From Zingiber officinale (taxonomy: Eukaryota > Streptophyta > Magnoliopsida > Zingiberales > Zingiberaceae), in assembly GCF_018446385.1 (NCBI RefSeq), contig NC_055994.1, positions 34,990,368-35,054,367 of the forward strand: 64,000 bases of DNA. The letters are read 5' to 3'. The notes beneath the pieces are model-generated. The model worked only from the letters and a program-made list of their open reading frames with translations. It searched no databases and was not told where the DNA came from. Shown here in pieces: positions 1 to 11,749 of this stretch; the stretch's first letter is position 1; each line of letters starts with the position of its first letter. The translations under genes were made by a program, and so were the position numbers.

Positions 1-2524
1 CTACACTCGTAAAGCTCAAAACCGACGAACTCACCTCTTCTGCCGTCCAGGCAGGCACGTAGTAAAAAAAACACATCGAATAAAAATCCATCATCATCAC
101 AAAAATCCATACAACAACCAAGTATCCAAACAAACCAAGTCCACACATAATCAATAAATGCAAAACAAACTAAACGATATATAAACCATCGAGGTCTGCA
201 GAGATCTAGCACTACGTGCTATGGGGACTAGCGACTGGAACTCCCTCCTGACAGCATCAACCTGAAAATAACGACAATGGAGGCGGGGTGAGTCCAACAC
301 TCAGCAGGTACAATTGATATGCAAAGTAAAGAAATAACACCTAGTACTAATCATGCGTACAGTCTCCTGATAAAAATAAAGGTAAATGCAACCGAAGAAG
401 ACAGGAGAGAATCTGTACTAACCAGGACCTGAGTATAAGGACAAACAGTCCGAGTGGTATAGGAATCCTGTATGCATGTCAAACATAGGCATCCAAACAA
501 TATGCAGCATATAAATGCAGCAATCACAATCACAAACAATAAATGCATCATGCATATGATGCCAATGTCATGGTCACCCATCAACCAACTCACAACAAAA
601 GTGGGACCAAGTGGGTAGGGTTGACGTGCACTCTGCAACACTACTCCTGATGAGTGATCGACGGGATGCTGTCGGAGTACATACGTACTCCTACCCCAAA
701 TCATAAATGGGGGAGCGCAATACTCTCATCTCCCGGTACACTATGACGGGGAGGAATCTCTAACGTGCTACACGCTGCGTCACACTACCCCTGAGCGGAT
801 CAACGGAGCACCGGAAGAGTCAAACTGACGTGCTACTACGCTGTGTCACGCTACCCATGAGCGTCACAACGGAGCACCGAACAGTGATGAAAACTGGCAA
901 AGTGCTCAACAATAATGGAGCAATCTATCGCACAACATGCGATCATGCAAATGGTGCATGTCACTAAGCATGGTAATATACTAAACCAACCTCTGGACAT
1001 ATAACAATGGGCACCATAGTGAATAAATCATATCAAGGTATACTGATCAAATAAGGTATCAAACCTAGGTCCTGACATGGTAAAACATGGTTATATCACT
1101 ACCCATGAGCATGATAGATCGGTACAAGATCAATACGAAATGAAATCAAACAATCAATCAAACAGGTAACATGTGTTGGGCAGTGATTAACCGAAACAAA
1201 TAGGAAACACAATTAATGCAACATATTATTTTCATTACTAAGCATATCAAAGACAATAAGTCAAAAGTACCCGCCTCCGAAATAGAAAGGTCCAATCTGA
1301 CTCCGAGATACTCGTCTCGCGTCAAAGTCCTGTGTTAAATCGCACAGTTTAGCTAATTTAATTATAAACAAATAGCTAAACTAATTTCTAATCCACTGAC
1401 CAGTTAGGGTTAGTTTCATTAACCCCAACTACACCGTTATACAACTTCTAAACCTAAATCAATAATTATTACTAACACACTAGCAATAATCTACCACAAG
1501 ATCAAAACCCTAAACCTTACCTCAATTCACAGCCTGTAGTTTCTTGATTCCCGGTCGCAGTGTGTTGCTGTTGACAATTAAGTAGGCTGCTAAATGGGAT
1601 AGCTGCCGGAACCCAAAATCATCCACAAACCCAAACTCCTTGCTGATTACTTCACTGACCACAAATCAAGAAAAATAAAAAAATCCAAAATCAACCAAAA
1701 ACAACCCAATTCCAATCAAAGCTAGGGTACAGAGCCTACAATCTGTGATGGATCGAACCTGTGGCCGGCGAAAATGTTAGGGCACAGCGTCGGCGAAGCA
1801 AACTCAGCGGCGGCACAATCCAAACCTAGGGCACACGAGATGGAGGTCTGCGGCACTGCTGTGAGGAGAGCTCGGCTGACTGTGAACCCAAAATAGGGCA
1901 CCAGCAGCAGGGAGTCGGCTGTGTCACGAGCCCACAAGAGGAGTCGCGGTGACCGGCTGTGGTGGCGCCGCGAGATGGCTAAGGCAGAGGCGTCAGTGTT
2001 CGGCTCGGGAGGAAAAGGAGAGATGTCGGCGTCGGGTAGAGGAAGACCTCTGCTCGGTTGTGCCTGAGTGCCAGCGAGGAGACGCCGGCGTTGAGGGGCG
2101 CACAGTGGCGTCGAGATCGCGGTGTACGGCAGGGACGAACGACTGTCGGAGGCGCGGCAGTGAGAAGGAGGCGTCAGCGGCACACGGCTAGGGCACGGCA
2201 AGGAAGTGAGGAAATCGCCTCCTTGCGGTTGCGGTTAGGGCAAATTCGCCGTGAGGGGGAGAAGGCGCGGGGAAGAAGAAGACTCGGCGAGATTTGGGTG
2301 AGGACACGGGAAAAAATGAAAAATAAGAAAAAGAAAAAGAATTAGGAAAAGAAAAAGAAAATAAACTTTTCCTTACTTAAATGGGTAGCATAAACAGGCT
2401 TCTTCCCGGTCCCGTTTTTATCCCCGTGAACTTATCCGTACGAGCTCTGAAAAATTCCCAAAAAATTTCCAAAAATTCCGGAAAATTCCCTTATTAATAT
2501 TCGCCTATTTTCCGGTATTTTACA
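1..2524 (-). mobile_element. Ty3/gypsy LTR (family G1), cut by the window edge
   Basis: Read on the minus strand, the LTR begins TGTAAAATACCGG at 2524 and matches the LTRs at 26320-29195 and 33991-38880 along its length. Shared landmarks include the start, the GCTCATGGGTAG segments, and the GGCAGAAGAGGT segment near position 30. It reaches position 1 still inside the LTR; the full copies are about 2.9 kb, so roughly 350 bp are missing. It sits inside the reverse transcriptase of the SIRE-like element to its right, which stops at 2525. Bases 2525-2529 (GCACA) should be one copy of its target duplication. The GC-rich part (about 1720-2330) differs from the other copies, so it is an older or different subfamily. 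Open frames in this stretch are not genes. Confidence 0.88.
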
Positions 2525-4926
2525 GCACAAGTTTGATATCGGGCACACATACTAACTGCAAATAAAATGTCAGGTCGGCTTGCAGTTAGATAAAGTAAAC
2601 TCCTTATCATACTTCGGTAATACTTTAAGTCAACAGGTATACCATTTTCATCATTATCAATGGTTAGGTTACTTGCCATTGGTGTTTTAAGCCCTTTACA
2701 ATTTTCCATACCAAATTTTTTAAGAAGGTCTTTTGTATACTTAGTTTGATGTACATAATTACCATCTTTAGTTTGTTTAATTTGAAGACCTAAAAAATAA
2801 TTTAATTCACCAACTAAGCTCATTTCAAATTCATTTTCCATTAAGGTTACAAATTCTTTTAAAAATTTTGAATTGGTTGAACCAAATACAATATCATCTA
2901 CATAAACCTGGGCTATAAAAATGTTTGAGTTAAAGGTTTTAATAAAAAGTGTAGGATCAATTTGGCCTTCTTTAAGACCCTTGGATTTTAGAAAACTAGA
3001 TAGACGTTCATACCAAGCCCTAGGTGCTTGTTTTAATCCATATAAAGCTTTTTTAAGTTTAAAACATAGGTTGGATTTTCTAGATCTTCAAAACCAGGTG
3101 GTTGACTAACGTAGACTTCCTCCTTAATAACGCCATTTAGAAAAGCGGATTTAACATCCATTTGGTACAACTTGAACCCCTTAAATGCAGCATAGACTAG
3201 TAACATTCTAATTGATTCAAGTCTAGCTACCGGGGCATAAGTCTCGTCGTAATCTAGTCCTTCGACTTGACTAAACCCTTTCGCTACTAAACGAGCTTTA
3301 TTTCTTAAAATATTACCTTGATCATCTAATTTGTTTCTAAACACCCATTTAGTATCAATGACCGTTTTATTTATCGGTGGAGGTACTAAGTCCCAAACCT
3401 GATTTCGTTCAAATTGGTTTAACTCTTCTTGCATTGCAATTACCCAGTCAGGTTCTATTAATGCATCATTTATATTTTTAGGTTCAATTTTAGATATTAA
3501 TGCTATTTGACTTAGATTTCTAAAAGCAGATCTTGTTTGAACCCTCAATTCAGGATTCCCTATGATTTGATTGACTGGATGGTGAGGGTTAGATTTTAAT
3601 AATTTTGAATTTTCAGATTCTTTAAGGTTGGTTAATTCTTCATCGTCTTCTTGATTACCATTTGAAGGAGTTTGAGTAGTAGAAACGTTATCAATTTCAT
3701 TAAATGTTACATTTGTCGTTTCCTCAATTTTCAAAGTAGATTTATTATAAACTCTATAGGCCCTACTTGTAGATGAATACCCTAGAAAAATTCCTAGGTT
3801 AGTTTTTGAAGTGAATTTGCCTAAGTGATCTTTAAGATTTAAAATATGTACATTACAACCAAAAACTTTAAAATATTTTATATTAGGAATTTTGTTGAAA
3901 TAAATTTCATAGGATGTTTTATTTTGATATTTATTAATTATGATTCAATTTTGAACATAACAAGCTGTGTTAACAGCTTCAGCCCAAAAGTATTTTGGTG
4001 TATTGTATTTATTTAACATGGTTTGGGCAGCTTCTTGTAAGGTTCTATTCTTATGTTCTACTAAGCCATTTTGTTGTGGTATTTTAGGGCATGAAAACTC
4101 ATGGTGATAACCATTTTCTAAACAAAAATTATTAAAATTATGATTTCTGAATTCTCCTCCATTATCACTTCTTATCCTTTTTATTTTAATATCTCTATCA
4201 TTTTCTACTTGTTTACAAAAATGCTTGAATGTTTCAAAGGTTTCATTTTTATTAGATAAAAATTTTACCCAAGTATATCTAGAGTAGTCATCAATGATTA
4301 CTAAACAATATAAATTTCCATTAAAAGATTTTATTCCATGAGAATCAAATAAATCCAAATGTATTAGTTCAAGTATTTTATTTGTTCTATTTTGATTTGT
4401 AAGTTTATGAGTTGATTTAATTTGTTTACCTTGTTGACAGGAATTACAAAATTTATTTAAAGGATTTCCTAATTTTGACAAACCTTTAACTAAACCATTT
4501 TTGCTTAATTTTAATAAATTTTTAAGGTGAGTATGAACTAATCTCCTATGCCATAACCAAGTTTCATCATTATTTGCTAGAAGACATTTAGATATTGTTT
4601 TAGGTAGATGAATGGAGTATATATTTTTGTCTCTAAAACCTTTCAGTAAAACATTAGTTGAGTCATTGTAACTAATTAAGCATTTAGAAGACAAAAATTG
4701 AACCTTAAAACCTGAATCACAAAGTTGACTTATACTAAGTAAATTATAATTACAATGTTCAACAAGTAAAACCTTTTTAATTGAAATGTTTGACTGTAAT
4801 TGAATTTCACCTGTACCGAGTACCTTTAACTTGCCATTGTTTCCAAAGGCTACGGACCCTAAATTTTTGAATTCAATGTTGGTAAATTTGTGCTGATCCC
4901 CAGTCATGTGTCTGGAACACTCGCTA
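2525..4926 (-). pseudogene. copia pol (protease-integrase-RT) pseudogene
   Basis: The frame starts at the retropepsin-like motif, which reads DSECSRHMTG instead of the usual DSGCSRHMTG, so the active-site glycine is lost; a TAG lies three codons upstream. The GAG-pre-integrase/zinc region (WHRRLVHTH, then CNSCQQGKQ) and the integrase core ([32 protein letters not shown]) follow. An in-frame TGA after CYVQN (near 3945) breaks integrase. The frame resumes through FLGYSS and the RT amino half ([35 protein letters not shown]). One base is missing from an A-run near 3050, and the next frame carries the catalytic YVDDIVFG (about 2890-2910). It ends at RYQTCA where the gypsy LTR begins. Compared with the 58027-61013 pol, it retains a VSMC tetrapeptide that the other copy has lost. 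Confidence 0.88.
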
Positions 4927-5924
4927 TCTAAAATCTATTTATCCAGAGCTTTGGAATCCTACAAAATGTAGGATGAGACCAAAGTATGGTTAAAGGATTA
5001 AATAAGTAGTTTTGAACTTTAATTGATTTACATGAATTTAATATGTATTATTTATTGTTCGAATCAAGTAAATTGATTAAGTTTTAAATATAAAGTAATT
5101 TTTAAAAGTTTTAATTTTGATTAAGTTTAAAATAATTTTTAATAAGTTTAAAATAATTTTTAATAAGTTTAAAATAATTTTTAATAATTTTAAAATAATT
5201 TTTAATAAGTTTAAAATAATTTTTAATAAGTTTAAAATAATTTTTAATAAGTTTAAAATAATTTTTAATAAGTTTAAAATAATTTTTAATAAGTTTAAAA
5301 TAATTTTTAATAAGTTTAAAATAATTTTTAATAATTTTAAAATAATTTTTAATAAGTTTAAAATAATTTTTAATAAGTTTAAAATAATTTTTAATAAGTT
5401 TAAAATAATTTTTAATTTGAATTAGAATTGAATTAATTAGAATTAATTTTAGTTTGAATTGATTTTAGTTTGAATTAGAATTGAATTAATTAGAATTAAT
5501 TTTAGTTTGAATTAGAATTGAATTTTATTGAAAGAGGTTATTGAACCCATGTTAGATTCAAACTTAGCTTTGGGTTAATCAAGCAGGCGTCCTAAGGATA
5601 AGTTTCAGTTCAGTGGCGAGGCATATGGCATACTTGAATATCATTAGACCACTTGCTGAAGACTTTCCAAATTGTTCCTGCCCAAAAAACTTAATACTAA
5701 ATCTTGGTCTAACTAGCCCATGTTTGACTGGGGTAGCTTCGGTCAGATCCACTGAGTCTAGTGCACCAGGTAGAATTCCATATTCAACCTAGACATGCCT
5801 TCGACAAAGTTTCCTTGACGTACTATCATCCCAATCCATTCCGGTGCTATGTTATAGGGTTTGGTAAACCTTTTTCATATAACCGTTCTAATAATCCTAA
5901 TCCTAAGTATTGAGTTTGTTTTAA
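4927..5924 (-). other. gag-pol spacer of SIRE1
   Basis: About 1 kb between gag and protease with no credible coding frame. It contains a 21-bp tandem array (5105-5420) and a segment (about 5540-5880) whose gist recurs in the spacer of the second SIRE-like element (57240-57680), including the AGACCAAG and GAACCCAAAGCTAA neighbourhoods. The shared layout suggests an element-encoded spacer, possibly spliced out, rather than a random insertion. Confidence 0.6.
5105..5420. repeat. 21-bp AT-rich tandem array, about 14-15 copies
   Basis: The unit AAGTTTAAAATAATTTTTAAT is repeated head to tail with almost no change; two units have AATTTTAAAATAATTTTTAAT. The period is a multiple of three, so the plus strand stays open and yields a spurious FKIIFNK heptapeptide protein. 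It lies in the gag-pol spacer of the SIRE-like element. Confidence 0.95.
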
Positions 5925-7562
5925 TTAAGTTGGTTGGATTGTTTTTCTAGTTGCTCCCCCTGAGTCATATCTTAGATATGGTCTATCTAAGTAATGGATT
6001 TGACTCTTGGGGACCAAGTAGAAATTTGGTTTAATTGGTTTGATTAACTGTTTTATTTGAACCCATGCTTGGACTTGCCTTCTAGTATTTTGACTGATTA
6101 AGGATAAGTATGATTTGTTTGTTTGTTTTGGTTTGTAACCGAGTCCCGATTTGTTGTACACGGCTCGTTGCGATCCAAGTACCATATTTAGACACTTGGA
6201 TCCCATTTCGAACTTTTCCAACGTTTTCTTGAGTCGCTCGACTTGACCTTTCAAATCAGAATTTTCTTCCTCAAGTTTTTCAACTTGAGTTGAAGTTCCG
6301 ACTTGAACTTGGTTAGTCGAGTCACTCAAGTTAACTTGTTGCTTAAGGTGGTCTATTTCCTTAAGTAACAAGTTATTTTGTTTTTCCGATTTTGCTAATT
6401 TTTTAAACAAGCATTTAACTACTTTAAGTAAATTTGACTTTGAATAAATTGTTACCATATTTGGATCTTCCGATCTGTTGCCTTTAATGTCGATCTCGGA
6501 CTCATACTCGTCCTCGGACTCGGAGTCGGAATCTTCATTTCTTTCCATAAATGCAAGATGGCTTGAGTGCTTTGTTTGTTCCGTGTCGGATTCGTCGGAA
6601 GAGGTTTCGTCCCAAGTCGCTTGAAGTGCCTTCTTCCGTCTTGTCGATTTGGGTCGTTCTTCTTTCCGATTTGGGCATTCATTTTTGAAATGCCCCTTTT
6701 TGTTGCATCCATAACAAATCATTTCTGATTTGTTTTGGATCTGGTTCGGTGGAGTCTTTTTGGTATTTCTTCTGAACTTTTTCTTAGTCAACAATCTTCG
6801 GACCATGTTGACTAGTTCTTCTTCGTTTGTTGAGTCTGAGTCTGATTCTCTTTCAGACTCGATCTTCGTTTTTGATTTTGTCTCTTTTCTTGAACCTGCA
6901 TACAAAGCAACTCCTTTCTCGACATGGCTCATGTTAGATTGCTCGTGTAATTCCAACTCGCAAAACAATTCATCTAACTTAAGAATTGAAAGATCTTTGG
7001 AAACTTTGTACGCATCTACAATTGATGCCCACAAAGCATTCCTCGGAAAAGCGTTTAGAGCATACCTTATTGCATCACGATTTTCGAGTTCGTGTCCGAT
7101 CAGGTGAAGGCCGTTGAGGATGTCCTTTAGTCGGACGTGTAGTTGCGAGGCCGTCTCTCCAGGAAACATTTTTATATTAAGTAAATTATTTAAAAGAAGA
7201 TCTCGTTTGTTTACCTTCGAGTCGTTGGTTCCTTCGTGTAACTTGACTAGTGAATCCCACAAGTCTTTGGCGTTGTCGTAGGGACCAACTCGGTTCAACT
7301 CCTCCATCGTAAGTCCGCACTGAATGGTGTTGATCGCCTTGTAGTTCAGTTATGCCTTCTTGATCATTTGGGGAGTCCATTCTTCTGGTTCTATTGTTGT
7401 TTCGTCCTTCGTTGGGGGAGTATATCCTTTCAAAATTGTGAACCAGAGCTCGATGTCGGACTTCAAGTAACACTCCATTCTATTCTTCCAGTAACTAAAA
7501 TTCTCTCCCTTGAATAGTGGAGGTCGAACCGTGCTATATCCTTCTTGATATGAGTTCGACAT
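5925..7562 (-). pseudogene. copia gag pseudogene (SIRE1)
   Basis: Capsid/nucleocapsid polyprotein of the SIRE-like element, 546 codons. The start MSNSYQEGYSTVRPP (7562) was chosen because it aligns with MAQQEGFSTVRPP of the gag at 55219. Order: UBN2-like capsid region (WKNRMECYLK, LVKLHEGTND, LLNIKMFPGETASQLHVR), acidic serine-rich stretch, one CCHC knuckle (CYGCNKKGHFKNEC, about residue 282), a second acidic region, a coiled-coil-like segment (KLEEENSDLKGQVERLKK) and the C-terminal LGSQRAVYNKSGLGYK box. One in-frame TAA (7350-7352) separates residues 1-70 from the rest; the frame is otherwise kept. Confidence 0.88.
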
Positions 7563-7721
7563 CCTTGCAAAATAGAGATCAAAAAGAAAAAGTATTTCCA
7601 AGACTTTTGTCTTGGGATTAGTAGTGCTTGAAAAATAAAAATTATTCAGAAAAAAAAATGAAAAGAAAAGATTTTAAAAGTTGCTTTGAAAATCGATTAA
7701 GAAATTTCAGAGCTAACCTCG

Positions 7722-7734
7722 CTCTGATACCAAT
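7722..7734 (-). promoter_or_regulatory. Primer binding site of SIRE1
   Basis: Minus strand reads ATTGGTATCAGAGC directly after the LTR end ATCCATCA. It is complementary to the 3' end of initiator tRNA-Met, the usual primer for plant copia elements. Confidence 0.9.
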
Positions 7735-8173
7735 TGATGGATCGTTTGAAGCGATAGAGGGGGGGTGAATATCGCGCGCTTTTAAAATTATTCTTTTCTT
7801 TTGAAACCACAGTCGTGCAGCGAAAAATAAAGAGAGACAAGGTATTTTACTTCATTCGGAGCCTAGCTCGACTCCTACTCGAAGGCCCGCAGTCCTTGAC
7901 CGCACCGATGGGCAAAGCACTAAAACTCTTCTCTCCGAACTCCTCGGAGAGAAGCAGATCGTACAAGTACAAGAGATATAAGATAGTAACAGCTCTACTA
8001 TCTTATATAATTTAAGTGCAACAATAATAAATTTACCGACAAATGAATTTTAAAGTCGAAGCTTGTGGTCGGCGCGAATGCAGAGATTGATGGAGACTTG
8101 TTGCTTCGAGCAGCTTGCAGAACAGCAATTTTTTGATCAGTAAAGTTGTTATTGGCCTCTGACCTCGAGCCTC

Positions 8174-8182
8174 AATTTATAG
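8174..8182 (-). promoter_or_regulatory. Probable TATA box of SIRE1 LTR
   Basis: Minus strand reads CTATAAATT, 12 bp downstream of the nearest palindrome pair. The placement matches the TATA boxes in the other palindrome-bearing LTRs. Confidence 0.6.
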
Positions 8183-8193
8183 GTGCACTGAGG

Positions 8194-8631
8194 TTCGGTC
8201 GACCGATCCCTCTGTTCGGTCGACCGAACCAGCTCCGATCACCCACAGCTGGAGTCTGACGCTGGCTCGTAAATTCTGCATTAACTGGCCTTCAATGGTT
8301 CAGTTGACCGAACCCTTTTATCGATCGACCGAACAAGCTTTTACCTTGTTCGTCGAAGTCTGCCAGAATCTTGAATTAATGCGCGTTTAATGTTGATTGG
8401 ATCGGTCGACTGATCCTCTTGTTCAGTCGACCGATCAGCCCTTCTTTCCTTTGCTTGCTGATCGTGTCTGATGCACTGGCTGTGCTGAGTCACCAAGGTT
8501 CGGTCGACCGATCTTATTGTTCGGTCGACCGATCAAGCTTTGATTGACCTCAGTCTGTTTTGGTCTGATCTGAAACATTGCTTTGATAACTTCTGTTTCG
8601 GTTGACCGATCCTCTGGTTCGGTCGACCAAT
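8194..8631. repeat. Five pairs of TTCGGTCGACCGAW palindromes
   Basis: Fourteen-base palindromes (consensus TTCGGTCGACCGAT/A) start at 8194/8215, 8299/8320, 8401/8422, 8499/8520 and 8597/8618. Within every pair the spacing is exactly 21 bp; pairs recur every 98-105 bp. The DNA between pairs is not repeated. Single changes such as CAGTTGACCG do not alter the spacing. Confidence 0.93.
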
Positions 8632-9141
8632 CAAGCCTGACCTGTAAAACAGTGTTAGAACAAAAACATCCTGCAACATAAAGGTTAGCACAATAATATT
8701 ATAATGCATGAGTAATATAAAAGACAGTAGAACTGTCTTGATCTCAACTTTGAAACCTAAGGTTGTTCCCTCTGGGAACCCGACCTCACTGTCGCTCCTC
8801 TAGTTTGCTTACCTCAACCTACCTGCCAAACTTTGATCCTCCAGATCCAGTTTGGACTTTTCACTCAGCCTTGATCGGCTCCCCAGGACTTTTCTTTTGA
8901 TCTTCAGTCCTCCAGACTTCTCGATCACACCGCCAAACATTGGGTCCCCTTGACCTGCTTGGACTTGCACCTGGGTTCCACGATCTGCTAAGACTTTTCT
9001 GCGTAGCCTCCAGCTAGGACTTTTCCAGTTGAGTAGTCATCCTGCACACTCAATCAACTTGTTAGATCACAACAAGACTTAACTTGAAACCTTTGACAAC
9101 ATCAAAACTCAGGTTTGATTCTGGTGCAACTTGCACCAACA

Positions 9142-9835
9142 TGAAGTTCCTATAACCGCCTCCAGCCGCGACATTGAAAGGGCCACATACATCACTATGT
9201 ATAAGTCCTAACAAATCAGTCGCTCTTTCGCTGTGCCCACTAAAGGGTGTCTTTGTCATCTTGCCTAGTAGGCATGACTCGCACGTCATTTATAGAGCTG
9301 GGATAAGCGCTTGTCATTTATATGACCTAAGCGACAGTGCCAGAGATAGGTTTGGTTCAGGTCATTTGTCTTAAACCTCTTAGTATTTATGTTATAAATA
9401 GGGCTTTCAAGATCTAGAATATAGAGTCCGTTTATCAGAGGTGCACTACAATAGAACATATCGTTTAAATAGACGGAACAACATTTGTTCTTTATTATAA
9501 ACGAGAAACCTTTCTTGTTCAAACAAGAAACTGATATAATGTTCTTAGTTAATGCAGGCACATAACAACAATCATCTAATTCTAGTACAAGCCTAGAGGG
9601 CAGAGATAGATGATAAGTTCCTACAGCAACAGCAGCAACCCGTGCTCCATTGCCTACTCGTAGGTCTATCTCACCCTTCGTCAATGCCCTGCTATTTCTC
9701 AGCGTTTGTACATTAGTACAAATGTGTGAAGCACATCCGGTATCTAATACCCACGATGAAGAAATAGAGAGGTTGACTTCTATAACATGTATACCTGAAG
9801 TAGAAATCTTATTTCTCTTCTTCTTAAGACCTTCT
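9142..9835 (-). pseudogene. copia protease-integrase fragment
   Basis: From right to left: a lysine-rich remnant of gag, the protease motif WVLDTGCASHIC (about 9720-9770), the GAG-pre-integrase domain (LELDDCCYVPALTKNIISVS, then YLWHCRLGHINDKRL) and the integrase zinc/core start (CESCLLGKMTKTPFSG, LLGLIHSDVCGPF). The frame changes near 9286. It stops after GGGYRNFM at the SIRE-like LTR, so the integrase D,D,E core is incomplete. Confidence 0.85.
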
Positions 9836-9858
9836 AGGTATTCTTTGGAGTTCCTCTT

Positions 9859-10197
9859 TCAATGCCTTGCTTTTCCTTGATATAGGTGACAATAATGTTC
9901 AACCATATCATAAGCATTCATCAACTCATATTGCTTTTGAAGCTCAGAGTTCATGGTCGCGAGCATAAGATAGGACACATCTAATGCGTCATCTTGATGT
10001 TTCTTATAAGCATCTTTGTCAGCTCGCGTGGCAGTGGTAGGAGGTGCCTCCGGAATGGACTGCTCCAGAACGTACAATTTACGTTCCTGAGTGAGAACTA
10101 TTCTCAGATTCCTGTAACAGTCCAGGAAATTTGCTCCGTTGAGCTTATCCTTCTTAAGGACAGAACGCAGAGAGAAGATGTTCGTATTTGACGTCAT
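9859..10197 (-). pseudogene. copia gag N-terminal fragment
   Basis: 112 codons starting MTSNTNIFSLRSVLKK. It has the UBN2/retrotran_gag-type start (LNGANFLDCYRNLRIVLTQE) and the DALDVSYLMLATMNSELQKQ helix region. It breaks at KARH-stop and is joined almost directly to the protease region, so the capsid C-terminal half and the zinc knuckle are deleted. Confidence 0.82.
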
Positions 10198-11734
10198 GGC
10201 AATTCTACAACAGAAAAATGTAGAAAATAAATATCATATTCTTTTAAAATCATTTAATTAGGTATTTAACTAAATGATGCTCCCACTGAATTATATAATT
10301 CATGTGGGACAAGATCCACATCATACTAACCCTTGAGTTAGCTTTGGCTAATACGCCCAAGATTTAGTATGATCGGTAGGTAACGATTTACCAATTATAT
10401 CTCTATGCAACTCTTGTTTATAGGATCATTATCGGCAGTTATATTAAAACTTGAGTTATCTTTGGCTAATACGCCCAAGAATTAATATAAATGGGATCTA
10501 TGTCCTATCTTTCCAACCGTTGGAAGAATGTCTATAGTTGTACTCAATCCAATTGAGTTAACTAGTTACTCAATCTAATTGAGTTGTACTCACCCATGCA
10601 TTGATAGGCGGGACCAAGATTGTCCCTCCGTACCCTACCAAGATAATATGTGTTGCTCTGCTTTGGCAGATTCAACAACGACATGTGATCGAGGTAGTAG
10701 TAGGTATCATGGCACGGTAGGCATTTTGAGTTGTCGTGATTTAGATCTAATCTAAATGTCGATGTTGTATCATATACTTGATATAGATCTAATCTAATCG
10801 ATAGGGTGCATCTTGTACACGATGTAGATCTAATCTAATCGTAAGGGTGTATCTTGTGCACGATTTAGATCTAATCTAATCGTTAGGCACTAATTAATTA
10901 CTATTTTACTAGCATGCATCACATACACACATAAGCAATTAATTAAATAATTTTGTGATTATGTCATGGCCCTATTACGATCTTCTCAAGCCAATGAGAA
11001 GATCGGATGGTCAACCTAAGGTTAACAGCTTCTCAAGCGCCTTCCTTTTGACCACCTTGTGTTGCTCGCGCCTTCCTCGTAACTCCGTCTTGAGTGGACC
11101 TTCCACCGATTCAAAATTTACATTACAATTTTGAAACTCGAGTTACATTTAAGTCTAAATCTAATTTACAACTAGAATATAAATAGAAAGGCACGACGCG
11201 CAGGTCGCGTATCAAATACAGCACACACAAACACATGACGGTACGCAGGCCGTATTATAAATTACAACACAAATCCAATCATATTGGGTCTTTTTGAGCC
11301 ATGACTATCACAAAAATAATATATAATTCTAAATTATATATTTTTCACAATTTTCTGTAATTTTTCATAATTTTTACAATTTTATGAGTAAAATTTTCCC
11401 GGCAGTCCCGATTAGCGATTTCGGGCGCAATCGCGGAGCAAATCCCCTTGCGGGGTTAGGGGCAGTACCCCTACCCGCGATCAATCCATCGCGAGTTGCT
11501 CCTAAGCGATCCTACAACGCCTTAGCCCGCTGTCCCAAAAGGTTTTGGGTCGAAACATTGCCGTTAGGGAAAAAATCTTCTCGGTAGTCGAAGCCTACAA
11601 GTGTCTAAACACTTGTGCTCCGCATCTACGAGAAAAATACCCTTTAAAAATATAAAATTCATGAAATTACAGAAATTCACAGAAACTATATTTTTCATAA
11701 AAATACAAAATAAATTCGTACATGTTTTCGCACG
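10198..11734 (-). other. Untranslated leader of the Tork-like element
   Basis: About 1.5 kb between primer site and gag with no credible coding frame. It includes a four-copy repeat (10738-10890), a duplicated TTGGCTAATACGCCCAAG segment (about 10345 and 10462) and an AT-rich stretch (11300-11390). Confidence 0.6.
10738..10890. repeat. About 41-bp tandem repeat, four copies
   Basis: TAGATCTAATCTAA recurs at 10742, 10784, 10824 and 10865, with related sequence (GGGTGCATCTTGTACACGAT and variants) between the copies. Confidence 0.85.
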
Positions 11735-11749
11735 TGGCTCTGATACCAC
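11735..11749 (-). promoter_or_regulatory. Primer binding site of the Tork-like element
   Basis: Minus strand reads GTGGTATCAGAGCC immediately after the LTR end CCCAACA; complementary to initiator tRNA-Met. Confidence 0.9.

Larger units (their letters stand above)
2525..9141 (-). mobile_element. SIRE-like Ty1/copia retrotransposon, 5' part (SIRE1)
   Basis: Minus-strand element with 5' LTR (7735-9141), primer site, gag (5925-7562), AT-rich spacer with tandem repeats, and protease, integrase and reverse transcriptase down to 2525, where a gypsy LTR interrupts it. The rest of RT, RNase H and the 3' LTR are outside the window. The LTR inserted into the integrase frame of a Tork-like element at 9141/9142. 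Gene order (PR-INT-RT) is that of copia elements, and gag and pol resemble the second SIRE-like element at 53805-63273. It carries several stops and a frameshift, so it is inactive. Confidence 0.9.
7735..9141 (-). repeat. 5' LTR of SIRE1
   Basis: 1407 bp; on the minus strand it begins TGTTGGTGCAAGTTGCACC and ends GATCCATCA. The start resembles the LTR at 53805 (ACCTGAGTTTTGATNNTG, then CAAAGG). It contains five pairs of GTCGAC-type palindromes (8194-8631) and, just downstream of the last pair in its own orientation, a TATA box. The junction with Tork-like integrase is at 9141/9142; the duplication should be TGAAG, with its partner outside the window. Confidence 0.88.

Noticed and set aside
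1722..2345. Several overlapping open frames (up to 159 codons) on both strands
   Set aside because: They lie in the GC-rich part of a gypsy LTR and have no family character.
5117..5425. 102-codon open frame encoding FKIIFNK heptapeptide repeats
   Set aside because: It is the plus-strand reading of the 21-bp AT-rich tandem array in the SIRE1 spacer; the frame is open only because the period is divisible by three.
8194..8631. A CRISPR array
   Set aside because: Eukaryotic LTR; the repeats are short palindromes in pairs, not spaced units with unique spacers of fixed length.
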